Below, piece after piece: positions 43,358 to 54,071 of a DNA stretch of 64,000 bases. Position 1 is the first letter of the stretch. Every line of letters starts with the position of its first letter. The notes below the pieces were generated by a model. The model was not told the DNA's origin. It made no database searches and saw only the letters and a program-made list of their open reading frames with translations. A program made the translations under genes and the position numbers. The stretch covers positions 1,947,352 through 2,011,351 of the forward strand of contig OZ026550.1 in the NCBI GenBank assembly GCA_964020155.1. Reading direction: 5' to 3'. This DNA comes from Chondrilla cf. caribensis (Eukaryota > Porifera > Demospongiae > Chondrillida > Chondrillidae).

Positions 43358-43800
43358 ATGCATGCATGTAACAGTATAGCTATTCCAGGTACATCACACA
43401 TACACTCCTCTGTGCCATATGTAGTACAAGGTACAAGACACATATACACCAAAAGGTACTGATTCAAAACTGTCCACCTGTTATTGTACACTCTTCATGT
43501 TATCTACTAGTAGGCACACAAAACTACATATCAGATGTTCACTATAGTGGGACCAGGTATGGCTAACCATTGGGTGGGATACTTCTGTATTCAAACTAGA
43601 CTGAGATTGGCATTGTACATATAAAAATACATACACCGTAATTGACCATGCAGTAGTTAGAACATTGATGATACAAACGTACCTTACTATCTATGGGAAG
43701 ATCATAGATCTCTTTTACAGTTGGTCAAGGCAATTTCTTCCTCTCTAATACTGCTTGCTCGTGGTACGGAAGATCCATGTTTGAGCATAGATAATCTATA

Positions 43801-45960
43801 GTTATTATTATTATTATTATTATTAATAACTTTACAGTCACATGTGGAATTAGTGAGCTACGAATGAGAACGGAAAATAATGGTGATTTGTAAAGTGACT
43901 GAAGGACTAACACTAACCTGTAGTGTAGCCTTGAATAATGGTACATAAAGGGTATTAGCTAAGTATATAATTGAGATTGGTGATTGGTGGAAAAGAGCGT
44001 GAAATTAAAATGTATGATGTGTGCTTCAGGTAATTACATGAAACAAAGGTGGTTGGTGACCAAACAGGCATGAAATTATAATGTATGATGTGAGCTCTCA
44101 TAAATACAAGAAATCAAGTGTGGAATGAGAAATCATGTGAAATATTAAATCACTGGACTAAAGACAATATTCAAACTGAATTTTACTGTACTCTATAAAT
44201 TAAGTGATATTGACGAAACTAAAATCTTAAGAGATGACATTTGGAACATGGACATAAGAAGTGATAGGTACACGGATTGGCTGGGTCAAAATTTACGGTG
44301 AAGTGTTGCCAAAAAATATTGTAGATAAATTTTTTGATTGATAACAAGGGTAGTGATAGATCAATAGTTGGGAGAGCATTCCATAAGCGGACAATTCTGT
44401 TGTAATAAAAATGACGTGATTTGGTATACTTTCGATAGTTGTACATTAGTTTGCCTCCATAAGCTGACCGAGTTGTGGATGTAGAAAAGGATATATGTTG
44501 AAGGATTTGATGATGATCAGTAGGTGATTTTAGGCAATTAACGAGAAAAAGGATATCTTGTATTTCGTACCAGTACATTAAAGGTAATAATTGTAGTAGA
44601 TGGAGTCTTTGCTTGTAATCAAGAATATCATATTGTGAAGAATTACTACTTAGGATGAATTTAGTGGCTCTGCGTTGCACTTTCTCGATTGATTCTATGT
44701 CTTTTATCAGATTAGGTCTCCACAATTGTGAGCAGTAAGATATTTTCGATCTTACTAAACATATATACAGTGCTTTTCTTACATGCACCGATGAGTCACC
44801 TGCGATTGACCTTTTGATTAGGTTGAGGGTACAGTATGCTTTAGAGCATATATCTTTGTAGTGTGCATCCCATGATAGGTCATAGGAAGTGATGATTCCT
44901 AGATCTTTGTGGTGTAAGGTTGGTAAGAGTTCGTGGTTGTGCATATGGTAAGATGGAGCACTTGTTCTTCTAAGACTGAATCGTATGCAGGCACATTTAG
45001 AGATATTAAGATTCAGTTTCCACTGTTGGCACCACATGAGAGTTGCATCAATGTCTGTCTGTAAGTGTGATACTGAGAATTTGGAGATTGATTGAATGAG
45101 CTTAGTGTCGTCTGCAAATAGGTAGATGGAGGAGCTGGTTATTGAATTTGGAAGATCATTAATGTAGATTAGGAATAAAAGGGGACCTAGAATGCTGCCC
45201 TGAGGAACCCCAGAGAGAACTGGGAGATGATTAGAACATGCTCCATCCACTTCTACGTAGTGAGTACGGTAGCTCAAGTAATTTTTAAACCATAACCAAA
45301 GGGGTCCGGTTATTCCAATCATCCATAACTTGAACAATAGTTCATCATGGGGAACGGTGTCAAATGCTTTCCTAAAGTCTAGGTAAATTACATCCACAAA
45401 ATGTCCATTTTCAATTGAGTTAAAAATATCGGAGTAGGTCTGTAAAAGCTGTTTGAGGCATGAACGATTCTTCATAAATCCATATTGATCATGGGAGATA
45501 AATAAGCTGGCAAATGGGATTATTTTCTGGTAAATTATAGATTCAAGTAGCTTAGATATGATTGTGAGGAGCGAGATAGGGCGATAGTTATAAACCTTAC
45601 TAGGATCTCCACATTTTGGTACTGGTCTGATCTTGTGAATTTTCCAATCATCGGGAATTGAACAGGATTGAATGCTTTGTTGAAATAATGTGGTGATAGG
45701 TAGAGTGAGGATAGAAGATAATGATTTTAGAATAACAGCACTAATATTGTCATGTCCAGGGGCTTTAGTGGGGTCAAGGTTGTTTAGTGCTTCACTGACA
45801 TCATTGGGGCTAATTTGAATTGTGTGGAGCTGTTGGGTGGGTTGAGGAAGGTTGTCTGTGTGTGGGAGGACATAGTCACTCTTAGTGAAGACAGAATGAA
45901 AGTAATTGTTAAAAGCTTGAGCTTTGTCGATGGGGGTGGAGTATGCGGAGGATTCATCGG
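43801..45960 (-). mobile_element. 5'-truncated non-LTR retrotransposon with (TAA)n tail
   Basis: The 3' end (43801-43830) is a TAATAATAA tail on the minus strand. A UTR of about 390 bp precedes the reverse transcriptase ORF. The 5' end breaks off near 45960 next to TCTATGGTCTATGG repeats. It is clearly different from the LINE at 37435-38920; the TAA tail is seen in I-type and some other clades, so the clade is left open. Confidence 0.75.
44219..45958 (-). CDS. Reverse transcriptase ORF of LINE, 579 codons open
   Basis: The frame is open from 45958 to the TGA/TAA-type stop at 44219 with no internal stop, although the first Met lies only at 45475. Ordered blocks: TKAPGHDNIS, YRPISLLTIISK, YLDFRKAFDTVPHDEL (motif A), SGVPQGSILGPLLF (motif B), IYLFADDTKL (motif C), KDLGIITSYDLSW (motif D), FYYNRIVRLWNALP, and a C-terminal Cys/His stretch ending PCSKCHLLRF. 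The endonuclease is lost to 5' truncation. The undamaged frame implies recent insertion. Confidence 0.8.
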   Translation of the reverse strand, partial: DESSAYSTPIDKAQAFNNYFHSVFTKSDYVLPHTDNLPQPTQQLHTIQISPNDVSEALNNLDPTKAPGHDNISAVILKSLSSILTLPITTLFQQSIQSCSIPDDWKIHKIRPVPKCGDPSKVYNYRPISLLTIISKLLESIIYQKIIPFASLFISHDQYGFMKNRSCLKQLLQTYSDIFNSIENGHFVDVIYLDFRKAFDTVPHDELLFKLWMIGITGPLWLWFKNYLSYRTHYVEVDGACSNHLPVLSGVPQGSILGPLLFLIYINDLPNSITSSSIYLFADDTKLIQSISKFSVSHLQTDIDATLMWCQQWKLNLNISKCACIRFSLRRTSAPSYHMHNHELLPTLHHKDLGIITSYDLSWDAHYKDICSKAYCTLNLIKRSIAGDSSVHVRKALYICLVRSKISYCSQLWRPNLIKDIESIEKVQRRATKFILSSNSSQYDILDYKQRLHLLQLLPLMYWYEIQDILFLVNCLKSPTDHHQILQHISFSTSTTRSAYGGKLMYNYRKYTKSRHFYYNRIVRLWNALPTIDLSLPLLSIKKFIYNIFWQHFTVNFDPANPCTYHFLCPCSKCHLLRF

Positions 45961-46055
45961 TTAGAGGTTAGTTAGAGCATAAGGGTCTATGGTTAGAGCA
46001 TAGGTTTTCTCTAGTATCTATGGTCTATGGTCTATGATAGAATGCATAGGCAGAC

Positions 46056-46061
46056 CACGTG
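46056..46061. promoter_or_regulatory. CACGTG E-box before LRR-like gene
   Basis: AGACCACGTGGG, 12 bp upstream of the uORF start. The same 10-bp AGACCACGTG recurs before ENOSF1 at 47993-48002. Confidence 0.4.
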
Positions 46062-46072
46062 GGAAATACAAA

Positions 46073-46180
46073 ATGGCTGCCGTAATGTCACAGACTGTAT
46101 CATGGACGCAGTGGACGTGTACTCTAAATATTACTATGACGGCAACCGTCATGTCTCATGTCTCGAGTATCGTGCACTAA
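46073..46180 (+). CDS. Upstream ORF abutting the LRR-like gene, same frame
   Basis: ATG in strong context (AAAATGGCT), 35 codons (MAAVMSQTVSWTQWTC ... SSIVH), then TAA directly followed by the main ATG (CACTAAATG). Because it is in the same frame, it could regulate translation by reinitiation. Readthrough, or a single base error hiding an N-terminal extension, is also possible. Confidence 0.4.
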   Translation: MAAVMSQTVSWTQWTCTLNITMTATVMSHVSSIVH

Positions 46181-47797
46181 ATGTCGGCCCCAGTAGTGTC
46201 TGAAAACCTCCGTTCGCTCAAGAACTCCTGTGTAAGGACAGTGTTGGCGTCCCCCACCACAGCCGCTCAAGTTGTCACAAATGCGCCGCCTGAAATAAGA
46301 GTCGACTTACTCGAGCAAGCAATCGAGAACGGATCAAACGAATGGGTCGAAACATTCTTTAAATGTCATCCCGGAGGGTCGCTAGTTTTGAATTTGGACA
46401 GGAGAGTCTACTTTGGATGCAAAGACAGTGAAAATTTCAAACATATCGACAAATATTGGATTATTAGCGTGTCCCGTGAAAAGAACTCCTTTTACACCGG
46501 ATATGAAGAATTTCTCGGTTCCCGGTGCCTCACTACCGAAATTGCTGCGTCCATTTGTGAAGGATTGAGAAAAAGACCCCCGCATTTGCTCGGGGAAGTC
46601 ACAGACAAACTGAATCTCGACTTGTCTTCTGTAGATCACCTTCTTCTTGCTTGCGAACCAAATTTAATTGCTGGTCCATGGATGGATTTCATTGGCAGAA
46701 TACGTCAAACAGTAGAAGTAGGACAAATAGCTCCCTTTGACATTTGTCTTCCTCTTGTTTGCCTAGGGGAAAACTTGGACACTGTAAGGGCTGTTCGGTC
46801 ATCCCTGTGTATGCAAACCAAGAAATCAAGTCACCATGTGACAATTCCACATGTAACATTGAATTCGTGCACATTGGTAACTGCAGAGAGCGTTCTGCAA
46901 GCAGTTGACAGGGACAAGCTTGTCAGTTTGTCGATCAAAAACACAAATTTCGTTATGATTTGCTCTATTTTGGAGAGATACGCACAATCTTGTGGCAACC
47001 TGAGGGAGATCTCTGTGGACATTAACCACACTACCGAGGATTCTTCTTCGCCAGTGGAAGACACTTCTACTTCTTACAAACAGTTGAATCATACTTTGTC
47101 TCTGTTTTCTTCACTTAAAAGTCTTTCAATTCACTTTGCCAACCTTTCTAGTACTCAACAAGAAATCTCTGTTTTTCTACATTCCCTTCACTTTCCTCTG
47201 TCGTCTGTAGGATTCAGTCGTTTCCCTTTGTTTGCTGTGTTTTCTGCGTTCTGTCAGGTTTTATCCAAACAGCAAAGTAGCCTCCAACAACTCTTCCTGA
47301 GAGGCAAAAGTGAAGTTGTCACATCTAGTTTCAACATTTCAACTTCTTATCAATTGCTTGAAGAGAATTTGTCCCTCTGTAGAATGTTGACCGTGTTGTC
47401 TCTTGAAGACATTCTCAAGGAAAAACTTCATCTCCACTTTCCGTTCATGATAGAAGCCATCTCGTGTATTCCAAGTCTAGAAGCTTTTAGGTGGAGGGAA
47501 AGAGAGGGAGGGAACCTCTTCACCAACTCGCTTGTTTCCATCCGTCGTTCTATGAAACAAGGGTTTCGTGAGCTCGAATCCTGCTGGATTGTGCTATGTT
47601 CCTCAAACGTTCTGATCGATATGACAAAGACAAAGAGTCCTGAGTTTAAAGGTCTGCATTGTCTTCTGGACAATATCATAGGAGACCACCAATCTGATGA
47701 CAGTGTGCAGACGTTCAGAATACCATTCCGCTGTGAGGCCATTGCAAAGTGGATGCAGAGCTTGAGGCCCAGTGTGAACTGTTCTACAGTCGTACCG

Positions 47798-47800
<3 letters not shown>
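46181..47800 (+). CDS. Leucine-rich-repeat-like protein, single exon
   Basis: A 539-aa intronless ORF. The N terminus (about 10-75) is helical, with VRTVLASP, then APPEIRVDLLEQAIENGSNEW, an arrangement like the N-terminal region of PRAME/LRRC14/LRRC41 proteins, where it recruits elongin-cullin ligases. Residues about 200-480 carry irregular LxxLxL strands (LREISVDI, LKSLSIHF, LQQLFLRG, LTVLSLED), consistent with a leucine-rich solenoid. No signal peptide or membrane helix. Assignment to that family is tentative and no BC-box is certain. The gene lies head-to-tail with ENOSF1, 223 bp apart, and its TAG runs directly into a GT tract. Confidence 0.8.

Positions 47801-47844
<44 letters not shown>
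47801..47844 (+). repeat. (GT)n tract directly after LRR-like gene stop
   Basis: The stop codon TAG is followed at once by TGTGTG for 44 bp, making the start of the 3' UTR a microsatellite. Confidence 0.9.
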
Positions 47845-47846
<2 letters not shown>

Positions 47847-47996
47847 TGCACATGCACAATTTCTTTTTTGTAATTCTTTTGAATATACATAATATTGTGC
47901 TATTTTGCGAATTTGGTATTATTGCTACTAATAATGTCACACCCATTGTAAAATTGATAGTGGGTATTAGGCTTTATCGTTGTGCAACTGTTAGAC

Positions 47997-48002
47997 CACG
48001 TG
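47997..48002. promoter_or_regulatory. CACGTG E-box upstream of ENOSF1
   Basis: AGACCACGTGAT, 22 bp before the ENOSF1 ATG. Confidence 0.4.
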
Positions 48003-48023
48003 ATGCGCACCTCGTAGTTTAAA

Positions 48024-49403
48024 ATGGCTACTGCTTGTAACTCTTTATTCGCCTCTACACGTCAGAAGCTTTCTGACAGCAACGTTATCGAAAGTATAAC
48101 AGTAAAAGACATCAGGTTTGAAACCTCGAAGGACGCTCACGGATCGGACGCAATGCACAAAGACCCTGACTACTCTGCAGCGTACGTCATTACCAAAGTG
48201 GCCGGGGTAGCACACGAGGGTCACGGAATAACCTTCAGTCTGGGACGGGGTAACGAAATCATCACAACAGCTGTGAAGTCATTGAAAGGTTTAGTGGAGG
48301 GCTGTGTTGCGCGGGACATTTTCTGTGATTTCGCGTCATTTTGGAAGAAGCTCACCTGTGACTCGCAACTGAGATGGATTGGACCGGAAAAGGGAGCAAC
48401 GCATTTAGCCGTGGCGGGAATCGTGAACTCGCTGTGGGACCTCTGGGCCAAAATCGAAGAAAAACCCGTGTGGAAACTTCTGAGCTCAATGTCCCCCAAG
48501 GAAATTGTCTCCCTGGTGGACTTCACATATATGACAGACGTCCTAACCCCCAAAGAGGCTGAAATGATTTTGGAATCGAAACTTGAAACTCGAAGTGAGA
48601 GAGAGGCTCAGATTATGTCAGAAGGGTACACAGCCTACACGACATCTGCTGGTTGGCTGGGATATTCGGATGAACGTATTCGCTCACTCTGTCGCAGTGC
48701 TTTGGAGGAAGGATTTGACAACTTCAAAGTGAAGATTGGTCAGGATGTAGATGACGACATCAGGCGATGTGCTATCATCAGGGAAGAAATCGGACCTGAT
48801 AGAAAACTAATGACGGATGCTAACCAGAGATGGGAGGTCGCTCAGGCCATTGAGTGGATGAAGAAACTAGTAAAGTTCAAACCAATCTGGATTGAGGAAC
48901 CCACATCACCAGACGACATTCTCGGGCATCTTGAGATAAGTAAGAGTCTTGCCAGCGACAACATTGGTGTGGCTACTGGTGAGTGTTGTCAAAACCGCGT
49001 ACTCTTCAAGCAGTTTATCAAGACGGGTGCTCTCCAGTACTGCCAGGTTGACAGTGCTCGTCTTGGAGGCATCAATGAGAATATTGCCGTCATACTCATG
49101 GCTGCCAAATACGGTATTCCCGTGTGTCCCCACGCTGGTGGGGTGGGGCTCTGTGAAATGGTCCAACATCTGTCGTTTTTTGATTTCGTCTGTGTCAGTG
49201 GCTCTAAGAATGGTAGGATTATCGAGTACGTGGACCATTTGCACGAGCACTTCGTCAATCCGGTTGTTATGAAGAGAGGCTGCTATATGCCCCCCTTGAA
49301 ACCAGGATATTCCACAGAAATGAAAGCAGAGTCGCTTTACAGTCAAGAGTATCCCAACGGAAGCGCATGGAGCAATTCCCAACGTACAGAGAACAACAGT
49401 TGA
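48024..49403 (+). CDS. ENOSF1: L-fuconate dehydratase, enolase superfamily (ENOSF1 orthologue)
   Basis: A 459-aa single-exon protein closely matching animal ENOSF1 along its length (DPDYSAAYV near the start, LRWIGPEKG, AYTTSAGWLGYSD, VDHLHEHF). The enzyme dehydrates L-fuconate to 2-keto-3-deoxy-L-fuconate. Catalytic features of the mandelate racemase group are all present: KVK at 235-237, metal ligands Asp265 (TDANQRW), Glu291 (IEEPTSPDD) and Glu320 (ATGEC), and His370 (CPHAGGVGLCE). Length is close to the human protein (about 443 aa). The ATG at 48024 has a good context (AAAATGGCT) with MATACNSLF. A mitochondrial or cytosolic location cannot be decided from sequence. The human gene has introns; this copy has none. 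Confidence 0.96.
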   Translation: MATACNSLFASTRQKLSDSNVIESITVKDIRFETSKDAHGSDAMHKDPDYSAAYVITKVAGVAHEGHGITFSLGRGNEIITTAVKSLKGLVEGCVARDIFCDFASFWKKLTCDSQLRWIGPEKGATHLAVAGIVNSLWDLWAKIEEKPVWKLLSSMSPKEIVSLVDFTYMTDVLTPKEAEMILESKLETRSEREAQIMSEGYTAYTTSAGWLGYSDERIRSLCRSALEEGFDNFKVKIGQDVDDDIRRCAIIREEIGPDRKLMTDANQRWEVAQAIEWMKKLVKFKPIWIEEPTSPDDILGHLEISKSLASDNIGVATGECCQNRVLFKQFIKTGALQYCQVDSARLGGINENIAVILMAAKYGIPVCPHAGGVGLCEMVQHLSFFDFVCVSGSKNGRIIEYVDHLHEHFVNPVVMKRGCYMPPLKPGYSTEMKAESLYSQEYPNGSAWSNSQRTENNS

Positions 49404-50249
49404 ACTAAATTCAACAGCATTTGATAGTTTATCATTATAGAAGGTATTAATAATTATTGGGATTAATTGGTACTAGTTTTAATAATAATATTATTTTATG
49501 CATATGTATTCTTGTACCTACCATTTTCATAACAGCACACGCATGTATATGTATGTGTAAGCTTAATAATTATACATCTACTTATGAAACTGCACAACAC
49601 ACACACGCGAGTGCACACATGTTGATATTGTATACATGCATGTCCATACAATTCAATACATGAACTGTATTTGGCTTCATATTTAGTTTTTGTAAAGATT
49701 TTAAAATAATCATTTGTTGCTCTATGATTATTGTGGTCGATATTATGACAACTGAAGAGGAGCAACTTCTCTATATTACAAGCTATGTCTCGAGCTCAGT
49801 TTTCTGTTTCCAGGACGATAATGGTTCACCTGCAGGTGCTTTAACAGCGGCCTGCCAACTAAATCCAAATTTCACTGTGTGATTTCATGTGGTTATTTCA
49901 CATAACTAACACATGAAAACTTCATATAATATACATAATACTAGTTATAATAATTTTTTATCATGCATAATTATTATATACAACAATATTATGATATGAA
50001 CATAATATTTCATTATGTATAGTATTATTGTTATCGAAGAATATTAATATTTCCTGATAATATAAATTAAATAATATATATTCCTTAATATATAGTATAT
50101 AGTGCACGTATACATCAATTTTGTAGATCGGGAGTCCATGGGCAGTTAAAATAGATAGAATATTTACCGTGCCTATAATGCCTTGCAATTTACATATATG
50201 TCTACATAACATGTACGTATATGGATTATTTTCTTATATTCTTATAATA

Positions 50250-50432
50250 TATACAGTGGAACCTCTCTATTACAAACCTCTGAAATGTGGAAACCTCTAT
50301 AATAAGGACACCATTCTGTGTCCCAGTGTAGTACTGAAGTGTACAAAATAACCTCTAAATTGAGGAAACCTCTGTAAAAAGGACTAAAATTATGGTCCCA
50401 ACGTGTCCTTTATAGAGAGGTTCCACTGTATA
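50250..50432. mobile_element. 183-bp inverted-repeat element (CAGTGGAACCTCT termini)
   Basis: Ends TACAGTGGAACCTCTCTAT and ATAGAGAGGTTCCACTGTA are perfect inverted repeats flanked by TA. The interior has AACCTCT repeats (GGAAACCTCTATAATAAGG). It is a small non-autonomous element of the TA-target type. Confidence 0.75.
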
Positions 50433-50769
50433 GCAATTAAGCCTGCCCTCACAGCCATGTCAGACATTAATACACAATTATAAAGAATCATATCATCAAA
50501 TTGGTATGCACGTGTGCATGCACCATAGGTGCTGTGACTGGCAGCTGTGTGGATTGGTAATTTATATGATATGATGTATGGATTACAGCTTTCCGGATGA
50601 AGGGTATGACTATGCTTACTCAGCACCAGTCTTATTAAGTGATAATGATTAAACGAGTGATTGGCAGCTGAAAATAGTCCCTTACTACAGTACCATAAGG
50701 AATTGCACAAATACATTTGAATTCGATGATATTTATGTAAGCCTGAATATACATGTGTGTATATTTGTG

Positions 50770-50772
<3 letters not shown>

Positions 50773-50838
<66 letters not shown>
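50773..50838 (+). repeat. (GT)n microsatellite
   Basis: Near-perfect GT tract of about 66 bp. Confidence 0.9.
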
Positions 50839-50841
<3 letters not shown>

Positions 50842-51663
50842 GTCGGGAACACTCATCATTACTTCAAGTGCAACTGTTACAATGGATACAAAAATCAGCC
50901 TCAGACTCAGGGGTACAATCAGGTTACAGAGATGCACTGGAAACCTGGCAAGGCAAACCATACGTAACTGAAAGAAATAAAACTAATAATAATAAACAGT
51001 AATAATTGACTGTGTGAGTTTTGTATGCAAGTGTGATGTGATTAGATGATACATTATTCATGCAGACACAAGTAATCTAAAATTAATAACCAACAGACAG
51101 TAAAACGTAAGATAACGAGTTCCATACTGATGAGCAGAGGGCTCTGAAGATGTGATGACTGACTTTGATAGGAGGTCCCAAAGTTTGTACCTTTTGCTTG
51201 GAGGGGCGATGATCATGAGTGATATCACAAGAACCTTAATTGAAATTGGAATTTCCTCATGGACACCTGACCAGGGAGCTAATTGAAATTCCATGATCAC
51301 ACTTGTTGGTCATAATACGCATTCTCGGAAAGCTCTTGATAAGTATGGAGGGGTGGTATTTCTGGATTGCCGACGAACTTTCACGACTTCAGTTATCCGT
51401 CCGGAACACTAGTCAAATAATGTTGGTCATGTATTAATCAACTTGGAACGCTAGAACAGTACGCTGGAATGCGATATATAGATATACCTATATATATATA
51501 TATATATATATAGTTTGCTGTACGGGGCTACGCGGAAACGGGAGAGAGTTGCGATAAAAGGCGCCAACCTTAGCTTTTGGTGACAATCAAAATTGAGCTC
51601 ATCGACGTTGTAGAGGCCAAAGCGGCCTAGCTGATGCGATAAAGTGAACGGTACGTATCCAAA

Positions 51664-52716
51664 ATGGGAAGTTTTTACGGCCATCTCGTTCCTGGATTGG
51701 TGCTGGCGTTCTACGGATCCTGGTGGCTGATTTTCAGCCTTTTGACACACTTCAAGTTGTCCAAAATCGCCTCTTGGAGCGATTCACGAAGGAGAAACGA
51801 CATACACGTCCATAGATGGACGAAGGCGTTGAAAGAGCGCTCGTGGATTCCCATCGCGTGTGCACCCAGGTTACCAGCGGAGTCGATATTGAAGATACTC
51901 CTTTGTAGCGTCGGACTTTTCATTGAATTGTTTGTCGACATGACAAACAACGAAACGCAGCTGATATGGAAGGTGGTGAACCTTGGAAGTCATCCAATCA
52001 GCGTGGAGAAAACACAGCACGCGACTATGTACTCGTTTTTCATCCTGTCGGGGATTATGGACTTGGAGAGTCTGTGTAATGTGTGCCTGTTGCCCAAGAG
52101 AACCTCAAAGGTCCTCTTTGCCCTTGCATTTTGGATGGAAGGAATGCTCTTCTACTTCCACACCGGTGGTAGAACAATGCTGGACTCAAATATACATTTC
52201 ATTCTCACCATGGCTGTGTTTGTCTGTGTTCTATCCATATCGCTTCGGGTCTTCTACCCTAGTAACACGTTCCTGAATGTTGCATTTTCTTTAGGTTTGT
52301 TGTTCCAGGGCACTTGGTTGATGCAAGCAGCATTCATCATATTCGGGAACAACAGGGATTGGTGGCGGGTGAATGACCACGAGGATGTCATGTTTGCCTA
52401 TCTGATTGCTGCATGGCATGTGCTGTGCATAATTGTGGTGACCCTACTGCTTTGGTTGCTGGTGAGATTGTTGGATCAGTGGGGATGTTGTATCACAAGG
52501 GTGTGTGGGAACATTCTGCCTGCAAAAATGAACGAAAAGTGCTTTGGGAAGTATACCCTCACTACCAGTGGACCGCCAGACGAAGAAACCAAACTCACTT
52601 CATCTGTGGAGGATGTAGCGGTTTCTAAACTTGACGTGGGTAATCATTGCAACAGCAGTTCCTCCTCTGATGATCCCAGTGAGTTGGGAAGGCTCTGTGA
52701 GAGTATTGCTCTCTGA
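51664..52716 (+). CDS. TMEM45/DUF716 family membrane protein 1
   Basis: A 350-aa single-exon protein starting MGSFYGHLVPGLVLAFYGSWW, the typical TMEM45 N terminus. About seven hydrophobic helices. Conserved blocks include QHATMYSFFILSGIMDL, ALAFWMEGMLFYFHTGGR, LLFQGTWLMQAAFIIF and VNDHEDVMF, which match human TMEM45A/B. Vertebrate members are reported in Golgi or trans-Golgi membranes; the molecular activity is unsettled. The C-terminal tail is long and Ser-rich (NSSSSSDDPSELG). AAAATGGGA gives a good start. A second member follows 1.36 kb downstream in the same orientation. Confidence 0.92.
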   Translation: MGSFYGHLVPGLVLAFYGSWWLIFSLLTHFKLSKIASWSDSRRRNDIHVHRWTKALKERSWIPIACAPRLPAESILKILLCSVGLFIELFVDMTNNETQLIWKVVNLGSHPISVEKTQHATMYSFFILSGIMDLESLCNVCLLPKRTSKVLFALAFWMEGMLFYFHTGGRTMLDSNIHFILTMAVFVCVLSISLRVFYPSNTFLNVAFSLGLLFQGTWLMQAAFIIFGNNRDWWRVNDHEDVMFAYLIAAWHVLCIIVVTLLLWLLVRLLDQWGCCITRVCGNILPAKMNEKCFGKYTLTTSGPPDEETKLTSSVEDVAVSKLDVGNHCNSSSSSDDPSELGRLCESIAL

Positions 52717-53130
52717 GCTTGACAAGCCGTGCGACCTACACTACCATGCTGTAGCTTGGACTTTGCTCAATGTACGTAGCCTGCTTACCATTATAATAAT
52801 AATATATACAGCGAAACATAGGGTCTTCACTATACCTGGTTGTGTTGTATTTGTTATTATATTTTAACATTGTCAAGTTGGTAGAATTTATAACTCTTAC
52901 CATGTTGTTGCTGTTGTTGTGTTAGAGTTTTATGTCTGCTCAATTCTGGAAGTGTAACAGCTCCAAATTCCATCATCTTATATTTAAATCACAATTTTCA
53001 ATTGCAATGCATCCAATTTTATGGATTTTAGCAACGTTAACTTTATTGGTTGCACATGCTTGTTATGACAACGACATCTATCTGCATACTATAGTCGCTC
53101 TAATATTGCAAGACATACGTTTTTAGCAAC

Positions 53131-53192
<62 letters not shown>

Positions 53193-53237
53193 TGTGTGTG
53201 TGTTTGTGTGTGTGCATGTGAGTGTCAGTATGTATGT

Positions 53238-53307
<70 letters not shown>

Positions 53308-54071
53308 ATGTTATGCATCCCTATATATTATTATGTATACACGCACATGCCTGCACACCTTGATAACACATTAATTGGTTTACTAATAAAGAATTAGTAT
53401 AGTACCTGCTAAGTTGCTGACAAGAACATACTTTAAGCCATTTCATATAATGTACTGCATACATTTTCACTTTAACGTGTGTAGGTGGGTGGGTGATGTA
53501 AGATCATGAATTGTGTTTGTGCATCCATTGTGTAAACACCTTCGTAGAGGTTTCACCCTATGCTAGAGTCATTTTGAATGTGCTGATCACATGATCAATC
53601 ATGATATGCATGACGGATTACATCATGCATGCACAAGCTTGCACATATTAATTGTCAGAGGAAATATCTAAATTGGGTTCAGAGTGGACAATTGAACTTG
53701 TTCAAAGCTAAGAGAATAAATTTGATTGAACAATGTGCCTCAATATGATCTGCAGCCGCCTATAGCTCATGGCCTGTACATACCATAGTACTAAAATAAA
53801 AATGCCACAGGTATGAGACAAATTCCGTCATGAAGTCGTACTGATATTAAGTAATCGATTGACCGGATATCACATATAATTCGTAGGTGAGCATGCACGA
53901 AGTGCGCGCTTGGTATTATCTAGGGTCTATGGTGCATCCGTACATTACCCATTGCCGGCGAGGTGAACCTGGCGTCAAGTAGTAATATAGAATACCCCAA
54001 TTCGGCGCGTGTCTCCAGGTTTTCGAGTTGTGTGAATCGGCGAGAGTAAAGTGTGCTTGTTCTTGAGAGTT
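52717..54071. other. Spacer between the two TMEM45-like genes
   Basis: Contains 3' UTR, the paired GT and AC tracts (53133-53304) and the second gene's promoter. No other gene seen. Confidence 0.6.
53133..53304. repeat. (GT)n tract followed by (AC)n tract
   Basis: About 85 bp of GT, a short spacer with GTATGTATGTTAAC, then about 64 bp of AC. Together they form a long inverted repeat able to fold as a hairpin or cruciform. Confidence 0.9.

Larger units (their letters stand above)
41779..43800. other. Intergenic with short repeats
   Basis: Contains an inverted-repeat element (42182-42352), a dispersed repeat (42694-42868) and a GT tract (43251-43354). No gene is supported, although several 60-100 codon frames are open. 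Confidence 0.45.
49404..51663. other. Intergenic between ENOSF1 and the TMEM45-like pair
   Basis: AT-rich. Holds an inverted-repeat element (50250-50432), a GT tract (50773-50838) and a TA tract (51479-51512). No gene supported. Confidence 0.55.
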
